Source of the DNA: Fodinibius sp052060035
Lineage (GTDB): Bacteria > Bacteroidota > Rhodothermia > Balneolales > Balneolaceae
Reading direction: 5' to 3'
DNA: 64,000 nt
Assembly (NCBI RefSeq): GCF_052060035.1
Contig: NZ_JBPOEA010000003.1
Coordinates: 124,001-188,000 of the forward strand
Below, piece by piece: positions 37,140 to 45,383 of this stretch. Both the position numbers and the translations under genes were made by a program. Below the pieces are notes generated by a model, which was not told where the DNA came from, did not search any database, and saw only the letters and a list, made by a program, of their open reading frames with translations. Numbering within the stretch: the first letter of the stretch is position 1; the number at the start of each line of letters is the position of its first letter.

Positions 37140-37176
37140 AGCCTGCTCGTTAATTCGGGTAGGCTTTCTTATTTTA
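37140..37176 (+). terminator. Intrinsic terminator of mnmA
   Basis: The stem AGCCTGCTC / GGGTAGGCT (9 bp with two G-T pairs, loop about 8 bases) is followed by TTTCTTATTTT on the plus strand. It lies 25 bases after the mnmA stop. Confidence 0.75.
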
Positions 37177-37242
37177 GTGAAACTTGTTTTTCTTATTGGT
37201 GTAAAAAGATAAAACGTAATTACCATCTAACTTTTTTTGATC

Positions 37243-37998
37243 ATGAAAAAAGCTTCCTATTATCTATCGGCTATGCTATTGGTTGCTTCTTTTAGCCAGC
37301 AACCTGCCTCTGCACAATTCGAAGGTAAGATAACCTTCGACAATTACAACTATTCATCAGAAGGCGTTGAGCAAAAGGACGATAATTTTACACTGTATGT
37401 AACTTCGGAGCGTATTTTACTGCAGGGCGAAAAGAAATACGACTTCATGGAATCTATTCAAACAGAAGGGGTATTGGTTCGCCTCGACTTCGAAGATTTT
37501 GTCTTTTTGACTGGCAGTAATGAAGCTCTCAAAATTTCCAAAACGGATATTACATCCATGATGAATATGTTTGGAAACGGCCAGAGCGCTAACAAAGCAG
37601 CTGACAAAGCCGACAATATTGATTATGAACGTACCGGTGAATCAGCGACTATTCACGGCTATCAGGCAGACAAATTTATCTTTCGTGATGATGACGAACC
37701 CAACGAACACACCGAAGTATGGATGACCAATGAGCTTGATGTAAACTGGGGCATGTTGGCCGAATCATGGACCGGCAGTGCAAAAACCATTATCAGCAGC
37801 CTGCCTACGAATCTTGTATTCAATGAAAAGTATTTCCCTTTAAAAGTCGAAGTGTTTGAAAACGATCAGCTGGTATCAAAATTGGAGGCTACCGAAGTAA
37901 ACACCTCAACCATTGCCAAAGCCATGGTACAGGTTCCTTCAGGTGTTAAAGTACTTAGCTTTCAGGATTACCTCTTTCAAAAAATGAGCCGGCAGTAA
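37243..37998 (+). CDS. DUF4412-family secreted protein
   Basis: The 251-residue protein begins at ATG 37243 (a TTG two codons earlier is less likely). It has a signal peptide (SYYLSAMLLVASFSQQPASA-Q), so it is exported. The mature part is a beta-rich domain beginning FEGKITFDNYNY, with ERTGESATIHGYQADKF and a C-terminal PLKVEVFENDQLVSKLEATEV, a pattern seen in DUF4412 and related lipocalin-like or LolA-like proteins of Bacteroidota. Function is unknown. A Met/Asn/Gly-rich insertion lies at about residues 105-125. A 20-bp hairpin follows its stop. Confidence 0.7.
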   Translation: MKKASYYLSAMLLVASFSQQPASAQFEGKITFDNYNYSSEGVEQKDDNFTLYVTSERILLQGEKKYDFMESIQTEGVLVRLDFEDFVFLTGSNEALKISKTDITSMMNMFGNGQSANKAADKADNIDYERTGESATIHGYQADKFIFRDDDEPNEHTEVWMTNELDVNWGMLAESWTGSAKTIISSLPTNLVFNEKYFPLKVEVFENDQLVSKLEATEVNTSTIAKAMVQVPSGVKVLSFQDYLFQKMSRQ

Positions 37999-38014
37999 AA
38001 ATAGTTTTGAGATA

Positions 38015-38065
38015 TGAGTATTGAGTAGCAAAACCCTTAGTTCACGGTTTTCTATTCAATACTCA
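38015..38065. terminator. Long hairpin at a convergent junction
   Basis: Arms of 21 (38015-38035) and 20 bases (38046-38065) pair with one bulged base and one G-T pair around a 10-base loop. The junction separates the convergent DUF4412 and anti-sigma genes. No T-run follows on the plus strand, so this may be a bidirectional terminator without a U-tract or an interspersed palindromic repeat. Confidence 0.6.
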
Positions 38066-38072
38066 CTACCAA

Positions 38073-38939
38073 CTACTTTCCGAAACTTCCCATCAGGTGC
38101 ATTTCGCCATCCGGCTGAGAAGACTCACCATCAGACTCCAACGTAACAGCAAAGGAAAAATCCTTTCGATTATTCAAGCCATCCAAATTATCGGCTATAA
38201 ATAAAGCATTTCCATTATTATCAATCGAAAATGACTTAATATTAATGGCTTTACTATCTAAAATAGCCCAAAACTGATATTGGGCATTTGGTCCAGGATC
38301 TGGGAGCTCAGCAAGGCGCACAATCGCCCTGTTATTTTGCGAATCCCAAATCACGTTTCCATAGCCGAAGGGATTCGCTTCCATGCCCAGTAGCCTCACC
38401 ACATGCAGCTGACGAGATTTCGTCACCGCAAGCATCTCTTGTAGATCTCCGATCGTATTCTCAAGATCGGCAATCTGCTCCTCTTGTCTATCAATTATAT
38501 TCTCTTGAGCACTAATCTCCGATCGCAGCGAAAAAGCATAAAACACCAAACTCAAGCAAATAAAACCCAGAACAATAGACAGAACTAACGTAAGTGATAC
38601 GCTGGTTTCCTCCGCATCAACAACTTCATTTTCAACCTCCTCATCTGACTCTTCCTTCGTAACTGCATGTTGCTTAGAACGCTCCTTTGCCTTTCCATCC
38701 CAGTCCTCAACAGCTGCAAGCAACTGTTGCCTAAGATCCTCTGGCGAAGGATTATCCTTGTCAGAAAAAAGCAGTTCATTCCCCTTCGATCGCATCCGTT
38801 GGTATAATTCTCGCTGAGAATCAGTCGCCTCGTCCAGCATCTCCTCGAATCGCATGCGCTCATCCTGTTCAAGAATATTCAACACATAATCCGCACAAAG
38901 CTCTTTGAACGTTTCACTATCCGGTTGTTGTTTAGCCAT
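38073..38939 (-). CDS. RskA-like anti-sigma-type membrane protein
   Basis: The 288-residue protein has a cytoplasmic N-terminal domain (residues 1-110; CADYVLNILEQDERMRFEEML resembles anti-sigma factor helices), one membrane helix at about 113-135, and a coiled coil at about 140-172. The periplasmic RskA-like domain shows YQFWAILDSKAI and a final FAVTLESDGESSQPDG. RskA-type proteins hold ECF sigma factors at the membrane until proteolysis. No HxxxCxxC zinc motif is present. Unusually, no sigma-factor gene is adjacent: the upstream neighbour is a divergent phosphoesterase. Confidence 0.82.
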   Translation of the reverse strand: MAKQQPDSETFKELCADYVLNILEQDERMRFEEMLDEATDSQRELYQRMRSKGNELLFSDKDNPSPEDLRQQLLAAVEDWDGKAKERSKQHAVTKEESDEEVENEVVDAEETSVSLTLVLSIVLGFICLSLVFYAFSLRSEISAQENIIDRQEEQIADLENTIGDLQEMLAVTKSRQLHVVRLLGMEANPFGYGNVIWDSQNNRAIVRLAELPDPGPNAQYQFWAILDSKAINIKSFSIDNNGNALFIADNLDGLNNRKDFSFAVTLESDGESSQPDGEMHLMGSFGK

Positions 38940-39026
38940 CGCAAAATGTATATTTGATGAATATTACATAGGTCACTATTTACGTATAGATATCAGAAAA
39001 TAACCAGAACCTAAAAACTATTTTTC

Positions 39027-40208
39027 GTGCCCTGGCTTCTAAGAATGACACTCGTGGTAGCCGTCATAATGCTACCCGCCATACTTTACCTATCATTTCG
39101 CTATTACGCAACAAGCAAATCATACATTCATTCAACCACCGCCAAGCTGCTGGCCCCGGCACTGTTTCTCTCCTTTTTCACCTATCCACTCGCGGGGATC
39201 ATCGACTTTTACACCACCGGTACCATTGATCTACTCGGCTATCCCCAACCCCTAACATATTGGTTTTGGTTTGGTCTCATTTTCGTATTCCAGCTGGTAA
39301 CCTGGGTCATCTTTTTTGATCTTATTAAGATGGCCATGAACAATTTTTATGGGGATAAAAACATCATTAGCCGGTGGCATCCTCATATAATCGTAACACT
39401 ATTTGCAGCTATATTCCTGTTCACTGCAACAAAAACCTACCTCCACACAACCCAGGTAGAAGCAAAGCAAATCACCATTCCGGTAGAAAACCTACCCGAA
39501 TCGCTCGAAGGATTTACAATTGTTCATATTACTGATATCCAGGGTGATGAATATACCGGTCGGACTGAGATCCAAAATTACATCCGAAAAGTAAACAATC
39601 AGAAGCCAGATCTTGTCATTTTTACGGGTGATCTCATTTCTTACGGCACCGATTTCATCAAGATGGCTGCCCAGGAATTTGGTAAAACCACATCAACCTA
39701 CGGGACGTTCGCCATCGTGGGTGACCATGATTACTGGGCCGGAACTCCCCATGTAGAAAAAGCATTAACCAAAGAAAATATACCACTGCTGCAGGATGAA
39801 AATCACACGATCCCAATTGATAGTAGCAACAATATTACGATCACTGGTATAACCGAAGTGTACAGCAAAAAATCGAACCCCACTACCGTCGATTCATTAA
39901 CCAAAAACAGCGCTAACAGTGTGCTTAAAATATTCGCCTCTCACCAAGTAAATGACCAATTAATTGCAAAAGCGCAGCAACAAAGCTACAATCTCATGCT
40001 GGCCGGTCACACCCACGGTGGACAAATTCATGTGCCATTCATGGGGATGAACTTCTCAGCCTCGCAGCAAGAAACCAAATACATACAGGGGCTTTACCAA
40101 GAAAACCATCTGCCGATCAATGTAAATAATGGGCTCGGCTTTACGCTGGCCCCCATTCGATACGGAGCTCCACCTAATATCTCGGTGATTACATTGCAAA
40201 AGAAATAA
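39027..40208 (+). CDS. Membrane-anchored metallophosphoesterase
   Basis: The protein of up to 393 residues has about four membrane helices in its first 150 residues and a calcineurin-like phosphoesterase domain from about residue 165. Metal-binding motifs are HITDIQGDEYTG, FTGDLISYG, VGDHDYWAG (in place of the common GNHD) and LAGHTHGGQIHVP. This layout resembles YkuE/YaeI-type phosphoesterases that hydrolyse lipid-linked substrates, but the substrate is not known. The start is GTG at 39027 or ATG at 39045; either leaves the first helix intact. Confidence 0.87.
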   Translation: MPWLLRMTLVVAVIMLPAILYLSFRYYATSKSYIHSTTAKLLAPALFLSFFTYPLAGIIDFYTTGTIDLLGYPQPLTYWFWFGLIFVFQLVTWVIFFDLIKMAMNNFYGDKNIISRWHPHIIVTLFAAIFLFTATKTYLHTTQVEAKQITIPVENLPESLEGFTIVHITDIQGDEYTGRTEIQNYIRKVNNQKPDLVIFTGDLISYGTDFIKMAAQEFGKTTSTYGTFAIVGDHDYWAGTPHVEKALTKENIPLLQDENHTIPIDSSNNITITGITEVYSKKSNPTTVDSLTKNSANSVLKIFASHQVNDQLIAKAQQQSYNLMLAGHTHGGQIHVPFMGMNFSASQQETKYIQGLYQENHLPINVNNGLGFTLAPIRYGAPPNISVITLQKK

Positions 40209-40274
40209 AATCTAACTTCGTACGCACCATAGAAATTAACCGGTTAAGCTTTCAAGAAGCGACAACTTTGATAC

Positions 40275-42365
40275 TTAATCCTCTCTGATCAACCTCATCA
40301 TTTTACGCGGATCATTTGTGGGCAGCTCACATGTATAATTTTGGCACACATAAGCAGTAGGCTCACCATTTTGCATCCCGAAATCTGATAGATACGGTAC
40401 TAAGTCCTGTATAAGATCATCTTGTGGATCATTAAGTATCACTACCGAACGGGGTAAAAAATGATTGTACAACGGATGTATAAATGCATCAGAATAATCC
40501 CGAGAACCGGCAATGATGATTTCTCGGGAATCTCCTTCTACAAAATCCACACTTTGCAGAGCTGCCCCAAAGCTCGTTGGGGTCTGTTCAATACTTTTAG
40601 TAAATAATTTTAGCGATTCATCTGCCATCTGCTCCCACTCCGTATTCCCGATCATTCGTCCTAATCGCAGCAGATTCATCATAGCAATAGAATTCCCCGA
40701 CGGCATAGCACCGTCATAAATCTCCTTCTTTCGACCCAGCAGCTCCTCGGCAGATTCATTGGTAAAGTAAAATCCTCCGCTTTCTTTATCCCAAAAGCCC
40801 TTGATAAGCTGTTGGTTCAATGAAACAGCATATTGTAAATATTCCGTTTTAAAGGTCGCTTCATATAACTCAATGAGCCCCCAAATCACAAAAGCATAAT
40901 CATCGGCATGACCGTCAATGGCTACTTCTCCATTGCGATAACGATGTTTAAGACCACTATCCTCCACTAACAGCTTGTCTTTAATAAACCTCCAGCACTG
41001 CTCTGCTTTAGCAATATAATCTTGATTATCAAACACCGATCCCGCCTTGGCCAGTGCCGCCATTATCAATCCATTCCAATCGGTGAGAATCTTGTCATCA
41101 AGCAAAGGATGCACGCGTTTTTGGCGCTGCTTTAATAATTTTTCTCGAATTGCTGCTAAGGTCGAACGTAGCTTTCCAGGCTTCATCTCCCGCTCTTGGG
41201 CAAGTTCTTTAAACGACTTCTGAAGGTGCGGGATATTCTTGCCCGTTTTCCGACCGGTGGCCTCATCATGATAATTCCCCTCGTCGACCAGGTTATAAGC
41301 TTCGATAAAAAGCTCCGCTTCCGACATTGGTAACATTTCTCTGACCTCCTCGGTGCTCCACACATAAAACTTACCTTCCTCCCCTTCACTGTCAGCATCT
41401 TCGGCAGAATAAAACCCACCATCTTGATCCCGCATCTTTCGCATCAGGTAACTGCAGATTTCATCCACCGTCTGCTTAAATAAATCGTTCTTGGTAAACT
41501 GCCACCCTTCGGTATAAGCTATAAGCAGCATCGCTTGGTCGTAGAGCATCTTTTCAAAGTGTGGCACCAACCATTTCCGGTCCGTCGAGTAACGGTGAAA
41601 TCCACCGCCCACCTGATCAAAAACGCCGCCCATTCTCATGCAGGTCAGCGTTTGCTCAACCATTGCCAACGCTTTTGAATTCTGATAACAATCTGCATAA
41701 CGAAGCAAAAACATGAGATTATGTGGACTTGGAAACTTTGGAGAGGTACCGAACCCCCCAAATCGCTGATCAAACTGTTGCTCATATTGATAATATGCCT
41801 CATCTAAAATATCACTGTCCCAACGGTCTGATGCATCAAATACCGTAGATTTCTGAAAAGCAGTGACAATTTCATCGGTAGAATTTATAATCTTCTCCCT
41901 ATCATTTTCCCAAAGCTTAGAAATCCATGGAATAAGCTCCCGCATCCCGGGCCGCCCTTGTCGTCCGACTTTGGGAATATAGGTTTCTGCATAAAACGGT
42001 TTTTTATCAGGAGTCAAAAAAACGTTGAGCGGCCATCCGCCACTACCGGTAAGCATCTGGCACACCAGCATATAGGTATTGTCAATATCAGGACGCTCCT
42101 CACGATCTACTTTTATATTCACAAACGTCCTATTCATCAATTGGGCAACCTGCTCATCTTCAAACGACTCATGCGCCATTACATGACACCAGTGGCAGGT
42201 CGCATAGCCAATAGATACCAGCACCGGCTTATCTTCCTCTCTGGCCTTTTCAAAGGCCTCATTACCCCACGGGTACCAATCTACCGGATTATCAGCATGC
42301 TGCAACAAATACGGACTGGATTCTTTTGCCAGGCGGTTTTGATTGCGACCAGAAGAATCACTCAT
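40275..42365 (-). CDS. DUF255 thioredoxin-fold protein (YyaL/SSP411 family)
   Basis: The 696-residue protein has an N-terminal thioredoxin-like domain starting RLAKESSPYLLQHADNPVDW, with a CxxC-like ATCHWCHVMAHESF. The remaining 500 residues form the (alpha/alpha)6-barrel region related to N-acylglucosamine 2-epimerases (GGVFDQVGGGFHRYSTD, WNGLIMAALAKAG). The family is conserved from bacteria to mammals (spermatogenesis-associated protein 20), with unknown biochemical role. There is no signal peptide. mgsA is immediately upstream with no gap, so the two are probably co-transcribed. Confidence 0.93.
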   Translation of the reverse strand: MSDSSGRNQNRLAKESSPYLLQHADNPVDWYPWGNEAFEKAREEDKPVLVSIGYATCHWCHVMAHESFEDEQVAQLMNRTFVNIKVDREERPDIDNTYMLVCQMLTGSGGWPLNVFLTPDKKPFYAETYIPKVGRQGRPGMRELIPWISKLWENDREKIINSTDEIVTAFQKSTVFDASDRWDSDILDEAYYQYEQQFDQRFGGFGTSPKFPSPHNLMFLLRYADCYQNSKALAMVEQTLTCMRMGGVFDQVGGGFHRYSTDRKWLVPHFEKMLYDQAMLLIAYTEGWQFTKNDLFKQTVDEICSYLMRKMRDQDGGFYSAEDADSEGEEGKFYVWSTEEVREMLPMSEAELFIEAYNLVDEGNYHDEATGRKTGKNIPHLQKSFKELAQEREMKPGKLRSTLAAIREKLLKQRQKRVHPLLDDKILTDWNGLIMAALAKAGSVFDNQDYIAKAEQCWRFIKDKLLVEDSGLKHRYRNGEVAIDGHADDYAFVIWGLIELYEATFKTEYLQYAVSLNQQLIKGFWDKESGGFYFTNESAEELLGRKKEIYDGAMPSGNSIAMMNLLRLGRMIGNTEWEQMADESLKLFTKSIEQTPTSFGAALQSVDFVEGDSREIIIAGSRDYSDAFIHPLYNHFLPRSVVILNDPQDDLIQDLVPYLSDFGMQNGEPTAYVCQNYTCELPTNDPRKMMRLIRED

Positions 42366-42860
42366 CTACTTTTTATCTACATCTTTAGAAAAACGTTCGC
42401 TGTAATCTACAATAAACCGATCGTACTCTTCATCAATAAGCTCTGACGAAATAAGAAAGTCGGCCGAAGATCGGTTACAGGCCATCGGAATGTTATAAAG
42501 TACACCAATTCGCAGCAGCGCTTTAACATCTACATCATGTGGTTGAGCCTGCAAGGGATCCCAGAAGAAGATCATCATTTCGATCTTATTTTCTGCAATA
42601 GCGGCTCCAATCTGAAGATCTCCCCCTAACGGGCCGCTGTTAAAACGATTCACTTCCAATCCTACCGTATCAGCGATCATCTTACCCGTTGTTCCTGTCC
42701 CAAACAACTTGTGCTTTGAAAGCGACCCTTTGTTAAAATCACACCAATCGATCAAATCCTTCTTACGATGGTCATGGGCAATGAGAGCAATATTTTTCTT
42801 TTTTTTCATCTTTTTTGCTCCGGGTGCAACAGGCTGCTGAGATTTTGCTTTTACGTTCAT
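42366..42860 (-). CDS. mgsA: Methylglyoxal synthase
   Basis: MgsA converts dihydroxyacetone phosphate to methylglyoxal, a bypass that relieves sugar-phosphate stress. The 164-residue protein has the MGS fold, with IALIAHDHRKKDLIDW, LFGTGTTGKMI, the catalytic Asp in SGPLGGDLQIG, and FFWDPLQAQPHDVDVKALLR. A Lys-rich N-terminal extension of about 20 residues precedes the core. The stop abuts the DUF255 gene start. Methylglyoxal is toxic and thiol-reactive, so a link to the thioredoxin-fold neighbour is possible but speculative. Confidence 0.95.
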   Translation of the reverse strand: MNVKAKSQQPVAPGAKKMKKKKNIALIAHDHRKKDLIDWCDFNKGSLSKHKLFGTGTTGKMIADTVGLEVNRFNSGPLGGDLQIGAAIAENKIEMMIFFWDPLQAQPHDVDVKALLRIGVLYNIPMACNRSSADFLISSELIDEEYDRFIVDYSERFSKDVDKK

Positions 42861-42954
42861 ATCAAATATATAATTTTAAAAATAGTAGATTCAGCGGTTA
42901 AGCTACGGTAAGTATAGATAGCTCTCAAATACAATTTTATCCGGAAAGCAAATA

Positions 42955-44802
42955 CTAAATTGCCAATCGAAGAGGTGAATCACTGATTTGGAGACGTTTG
43001 ATATCAAACGATTCTTTTGCGAATCCCTTAAGACGAATACTCATATCCTCACTCCTTTCCTTGTTGTCAAATTCCTCAAGCACATCTTGCAAACTATGCT
43101 TATTAAATACTTTCTGTGATATAATAAGCTCGTTTTCTGAGGCAGAATCTACAAAGCGTGAAGCAATATTAACCGTTGATCCAAAATAATCTATGCGGCT
43201 ATTGAGATTAGCAGCCACACAACTTCCATGATGAATACCTGCCTTAAGTCGTAAATCATCGGTAAAGCGTTCATCATCCGATATTATTTTCTGGGCCCTG
43301 AGATAAGCTCGCAATGCCTGATCAGGTTCACAAAATACCGCCATTACCGAATCCCCAATAGTTTTAACAATGGCACCATTTTCTTTGGCAACCACCTGAT
43401 GTAGTATTTCAAAGTGATCAATAACCTGTCCAACAGCTTTGTCATCTCCCTCCTCGTTATACATGCCAGTTGAATCAAACAGATCAGTAAACATAAACGT
43501 CAGATTATCCACCGAAATCTTCTCTCCCTTTCGTAAGACTTCATCCGCAAATAGATTGCGAAACAACTGTGACGAAGTAGCCTGGGCAGCACTTATTCCA
43601 TGCAAAGACCAACTTTTGCGCTCCAGAGTGATTAGCTTATTTTCATTACTGGTATTCTCGATACTTAAATTCGGACTGTTCGAAATGTGTGCTTCCTCAC
43701 CGGTCAACCCTGTAGCAGTGATGTTAATATGAATCGTATCATCCCCCTCTTCATCAACATATACCGTTGCCGTGCCCATTGACTTCGTTGACCGCAAAAT
43801 ATATTCACCGTCAGGTAAGTCTGTCATCAAATAGCGTTTTTCTCCGGGCTTTATATACTGCTGAAAAAACACATGCGATTTCTGTTGTGGACCGCGAATG
43901 CAATATTGCTCTTTGTTTATTTTACGTACCAGTGGATGTGGTCGAAAACTAAGCTGCACTGTTTTGTTGAAATTGACTTTAAATTCTTGCTCACATTCAT
44001 CGCAGTAAATCGGCTCGTGAATCTGATTCAAGGTTTTAACCGACTCTTGAATACTTCTGCAAGAAGGACAATACAGGTCCCAGTTAAAATTTAGCAAATT
44101 AGCTTTGGCTGCATGGATAAAAACCTCAAAAACCTTCTCTTGGGGTACTTCCCACAGCTCAGCAAGTGTGCGTGGAGAAATTTGCTGCAGATCCAGATCA
44201 TCAGCATGACAAATAAATTTTATTAACCGCCTCAACACTGCCGTATCTACCTGGCTATTATACAGCCCTTCCTTAATCTGCTCAAGACGTTTTTTACCAC
44301 CACGCACCAGCCTTTTTTTCTTGGCAGTTTGATAGTGATGCCGATTACTTACGGCTAACCGATCGTAGGTATCAATTACATTCTTTAGCCGACGTTTTAA
44401 TAACGTTTTAAGTTTCAGGGTAGTCCAAAACGAAAGGAACTTATTACGGGGAATAGCCCACAGCTTAACAATCAATCGGGTGCCCGTTTTAATTTCTTTT
44501 AAATCAACCTGCATTTTTAAATCCTTGTACGCTCCAGATTGGTAATGCCGAACAACGCCAAACCTATAGGGATATTCCCACTCAAAAGGTTCTTCTTCCC
44601 AAACCTCATAACGGTTGATACCATTGTAGGAAAGCTGAATCAAATCCTGATCCACCGACTGAGTAATATGAGCCTTCTGTATGCTCGGCTGTTTTAAATC
44701 CTTAAACAAACGGTTCGTATCAGTAATAAATGGCCAAATCTCACGTGGTAAAGCATTAACCTGCCAACTCCATGATAATTGTACCGTCTTCTGATCAACC
44801 AT
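42955..44802 (-). CDS. Class III adenylate cyclase with SRPBCC-like and zinc-ribbon domains
   Basis: The 615-residue cytoplasmic protein has four parts. An SRPBCC/START-like domain (about 5-150) is followed by a helical region and a four-cysteine zinc ribbon (C245, C248, C267, C270), then a beta-rich linker at 280-390. The C-terminal class III cyclase domain (about 430-605) has the metal Asp residues in MFTDLFDSTG (D440) and IGDSVMAVF (D484). Adenine-selecting Lys480 and Asp548 are in place, and NIASR carries the transition-state residues, so cAMP synthesis is expected. No membrane helix is seen. Confidence 0.88.
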   Translation of the reverse strand: MVDQKTVQLSWSWQVNALPREIWPFITDTNRLFKDLKQPSIQKAHITQSVDQDLIQLSYNGINRYEVWEEEPFEWEYPYRFGVVRHYQSGAYKDLKMQVDLKEIKTGTRLIVKLWAIPRNKFLSFWTTLKLKTLLKRRLKNVIDTYDRLAVSNRHHYQTAKKKRLVRGGKKRLEQIKEGLYNSQVDTAVLRRLIKFICHADDLDLQQISPRTLAELWEVPQEKVFEVFIHAAKANLLNFNWDLYCPSCRSIQESVKTLNQIHEPIYCDECEQEFKVNFNKTVQLSFRPHPLVRKINKEQYCIRGPQQKSHVFFQQYIKPGEKRYLMTDLPDGEYILRSTKSMGTATVYVDEEGDDTIHINITATGLTGEEAHISNSPNLSIENTSNENKLITLERKSWSLHGISAAQATSSQLFRNLFADEVLRKGEKISVDNLTFMFTDLFDSTGMYNEEGDDKAVGQVIDHFEILHQVVAKENGAIVKTIGDSVMAVFCEPDQALRAYLRAQKIISDDERFTDDLRLKAGIHHGSCVAANLNSRIDYFGSTVNIASRFVDSASENELIISQKVFNKHSLQDVLEEFDNKERSEDMSIRLKGFAKESFDIKRLQISDSPLRLAI

Positions 44803-44870
44803 TGATGCCCGATTACTTTAGAAGTAAAAAACCATTCACAATCGACTTCGTGAATTAGTGTAGTAAGCGT

Positions 44871-44878
44871 TATATTTA
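44871..44878 (+). promoter_or_regulatory. Candidate -7 promoter element of ndk
   Basis: TATATTTA matches TAnnTTTG except for the last base and lies 59 bases upstream of the ndk ATG, in the divergent gap with the cyclase gene. Confidence 0.25.
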
Positions 44879-44936
44879 CGTCCTTTATTTAAAAGAGCAC
44901 AGAAATCCTAAACTGTTACAAATTTACAATTACTTT

Positions 44937-45368
44937 ATGGCAGTAGAACGAACTCTCACAATTCTAAAACCAGATTGCGTACGAAAAAATCTAATTGGCG
45001 AAGTTACCCAGCGTATCCAAGAGGCCGGATTTCGTATTGTTGCGATGAAAATGACTCGTCTGACCAAAGATACTGCTGGCGGATTTTATGCCGTTCACAA
45101 AGAACGACCTTTTTTCGATGAACTTGTTGAGTTCATGAGCAGCGGTCCCTGCATACCCATGATTCTCGAAAAAGAAAATGCGATCGAAGATTTCCGTGAA
45201 TTTATCGGTGCTACCGACCCCAGTGAAGCCGAAGAGGGGACGATCCGTGCGGATTTTGCAGATAGCGTAGGAGAAAATATAATCCACGGTTCCGACTCTG
45301 TTGAAAACGGCAAAAAAGAAGCCGCTTATTTCTTTTCTGAAGCTGAAGTAGTGGCTAACAAAGCCTAA
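44937..45368 (+). CDS. ndk: Nucleoside diphosphate kinase
   Basis: Ndk equalises nucleoside triphosphate pools by phosphate transfer through a histidine. The 143-residue protein has TLTILKPDCVRKNLIG at the N-terminus, ERPFFDELVEFMSSGP, and the phosphorylated His117 in NIIHGSDS. Length is normal. The following lipoprotein gene starts 15 bases after its stop, so both may share a transcript, although their functions are unrelated. Confidence 0.97.
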   Translation: MAVERTLTILKPDCVRKNLIGEVTQRIQEAGFRIVAMKMTRLTKDTAGGFYAVHKERPFFDELVEFMSSGPCIPMILEKENAIEDFREFIGATDPSEAEEGTIRADFADSVGENIIHGSDSVENGKKEAAYFFSEAEVVANKA

Positions 45369-45383
45369 CAAAATTTCGAGGAT

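Noticed and set aside
40236..40247. A perfect 12-bp palindrome TTAACCGGTTAA
   Set aside because: It lies in a convergent gap where an operator is not expected, is AT-biased and short, and could occur by chance.
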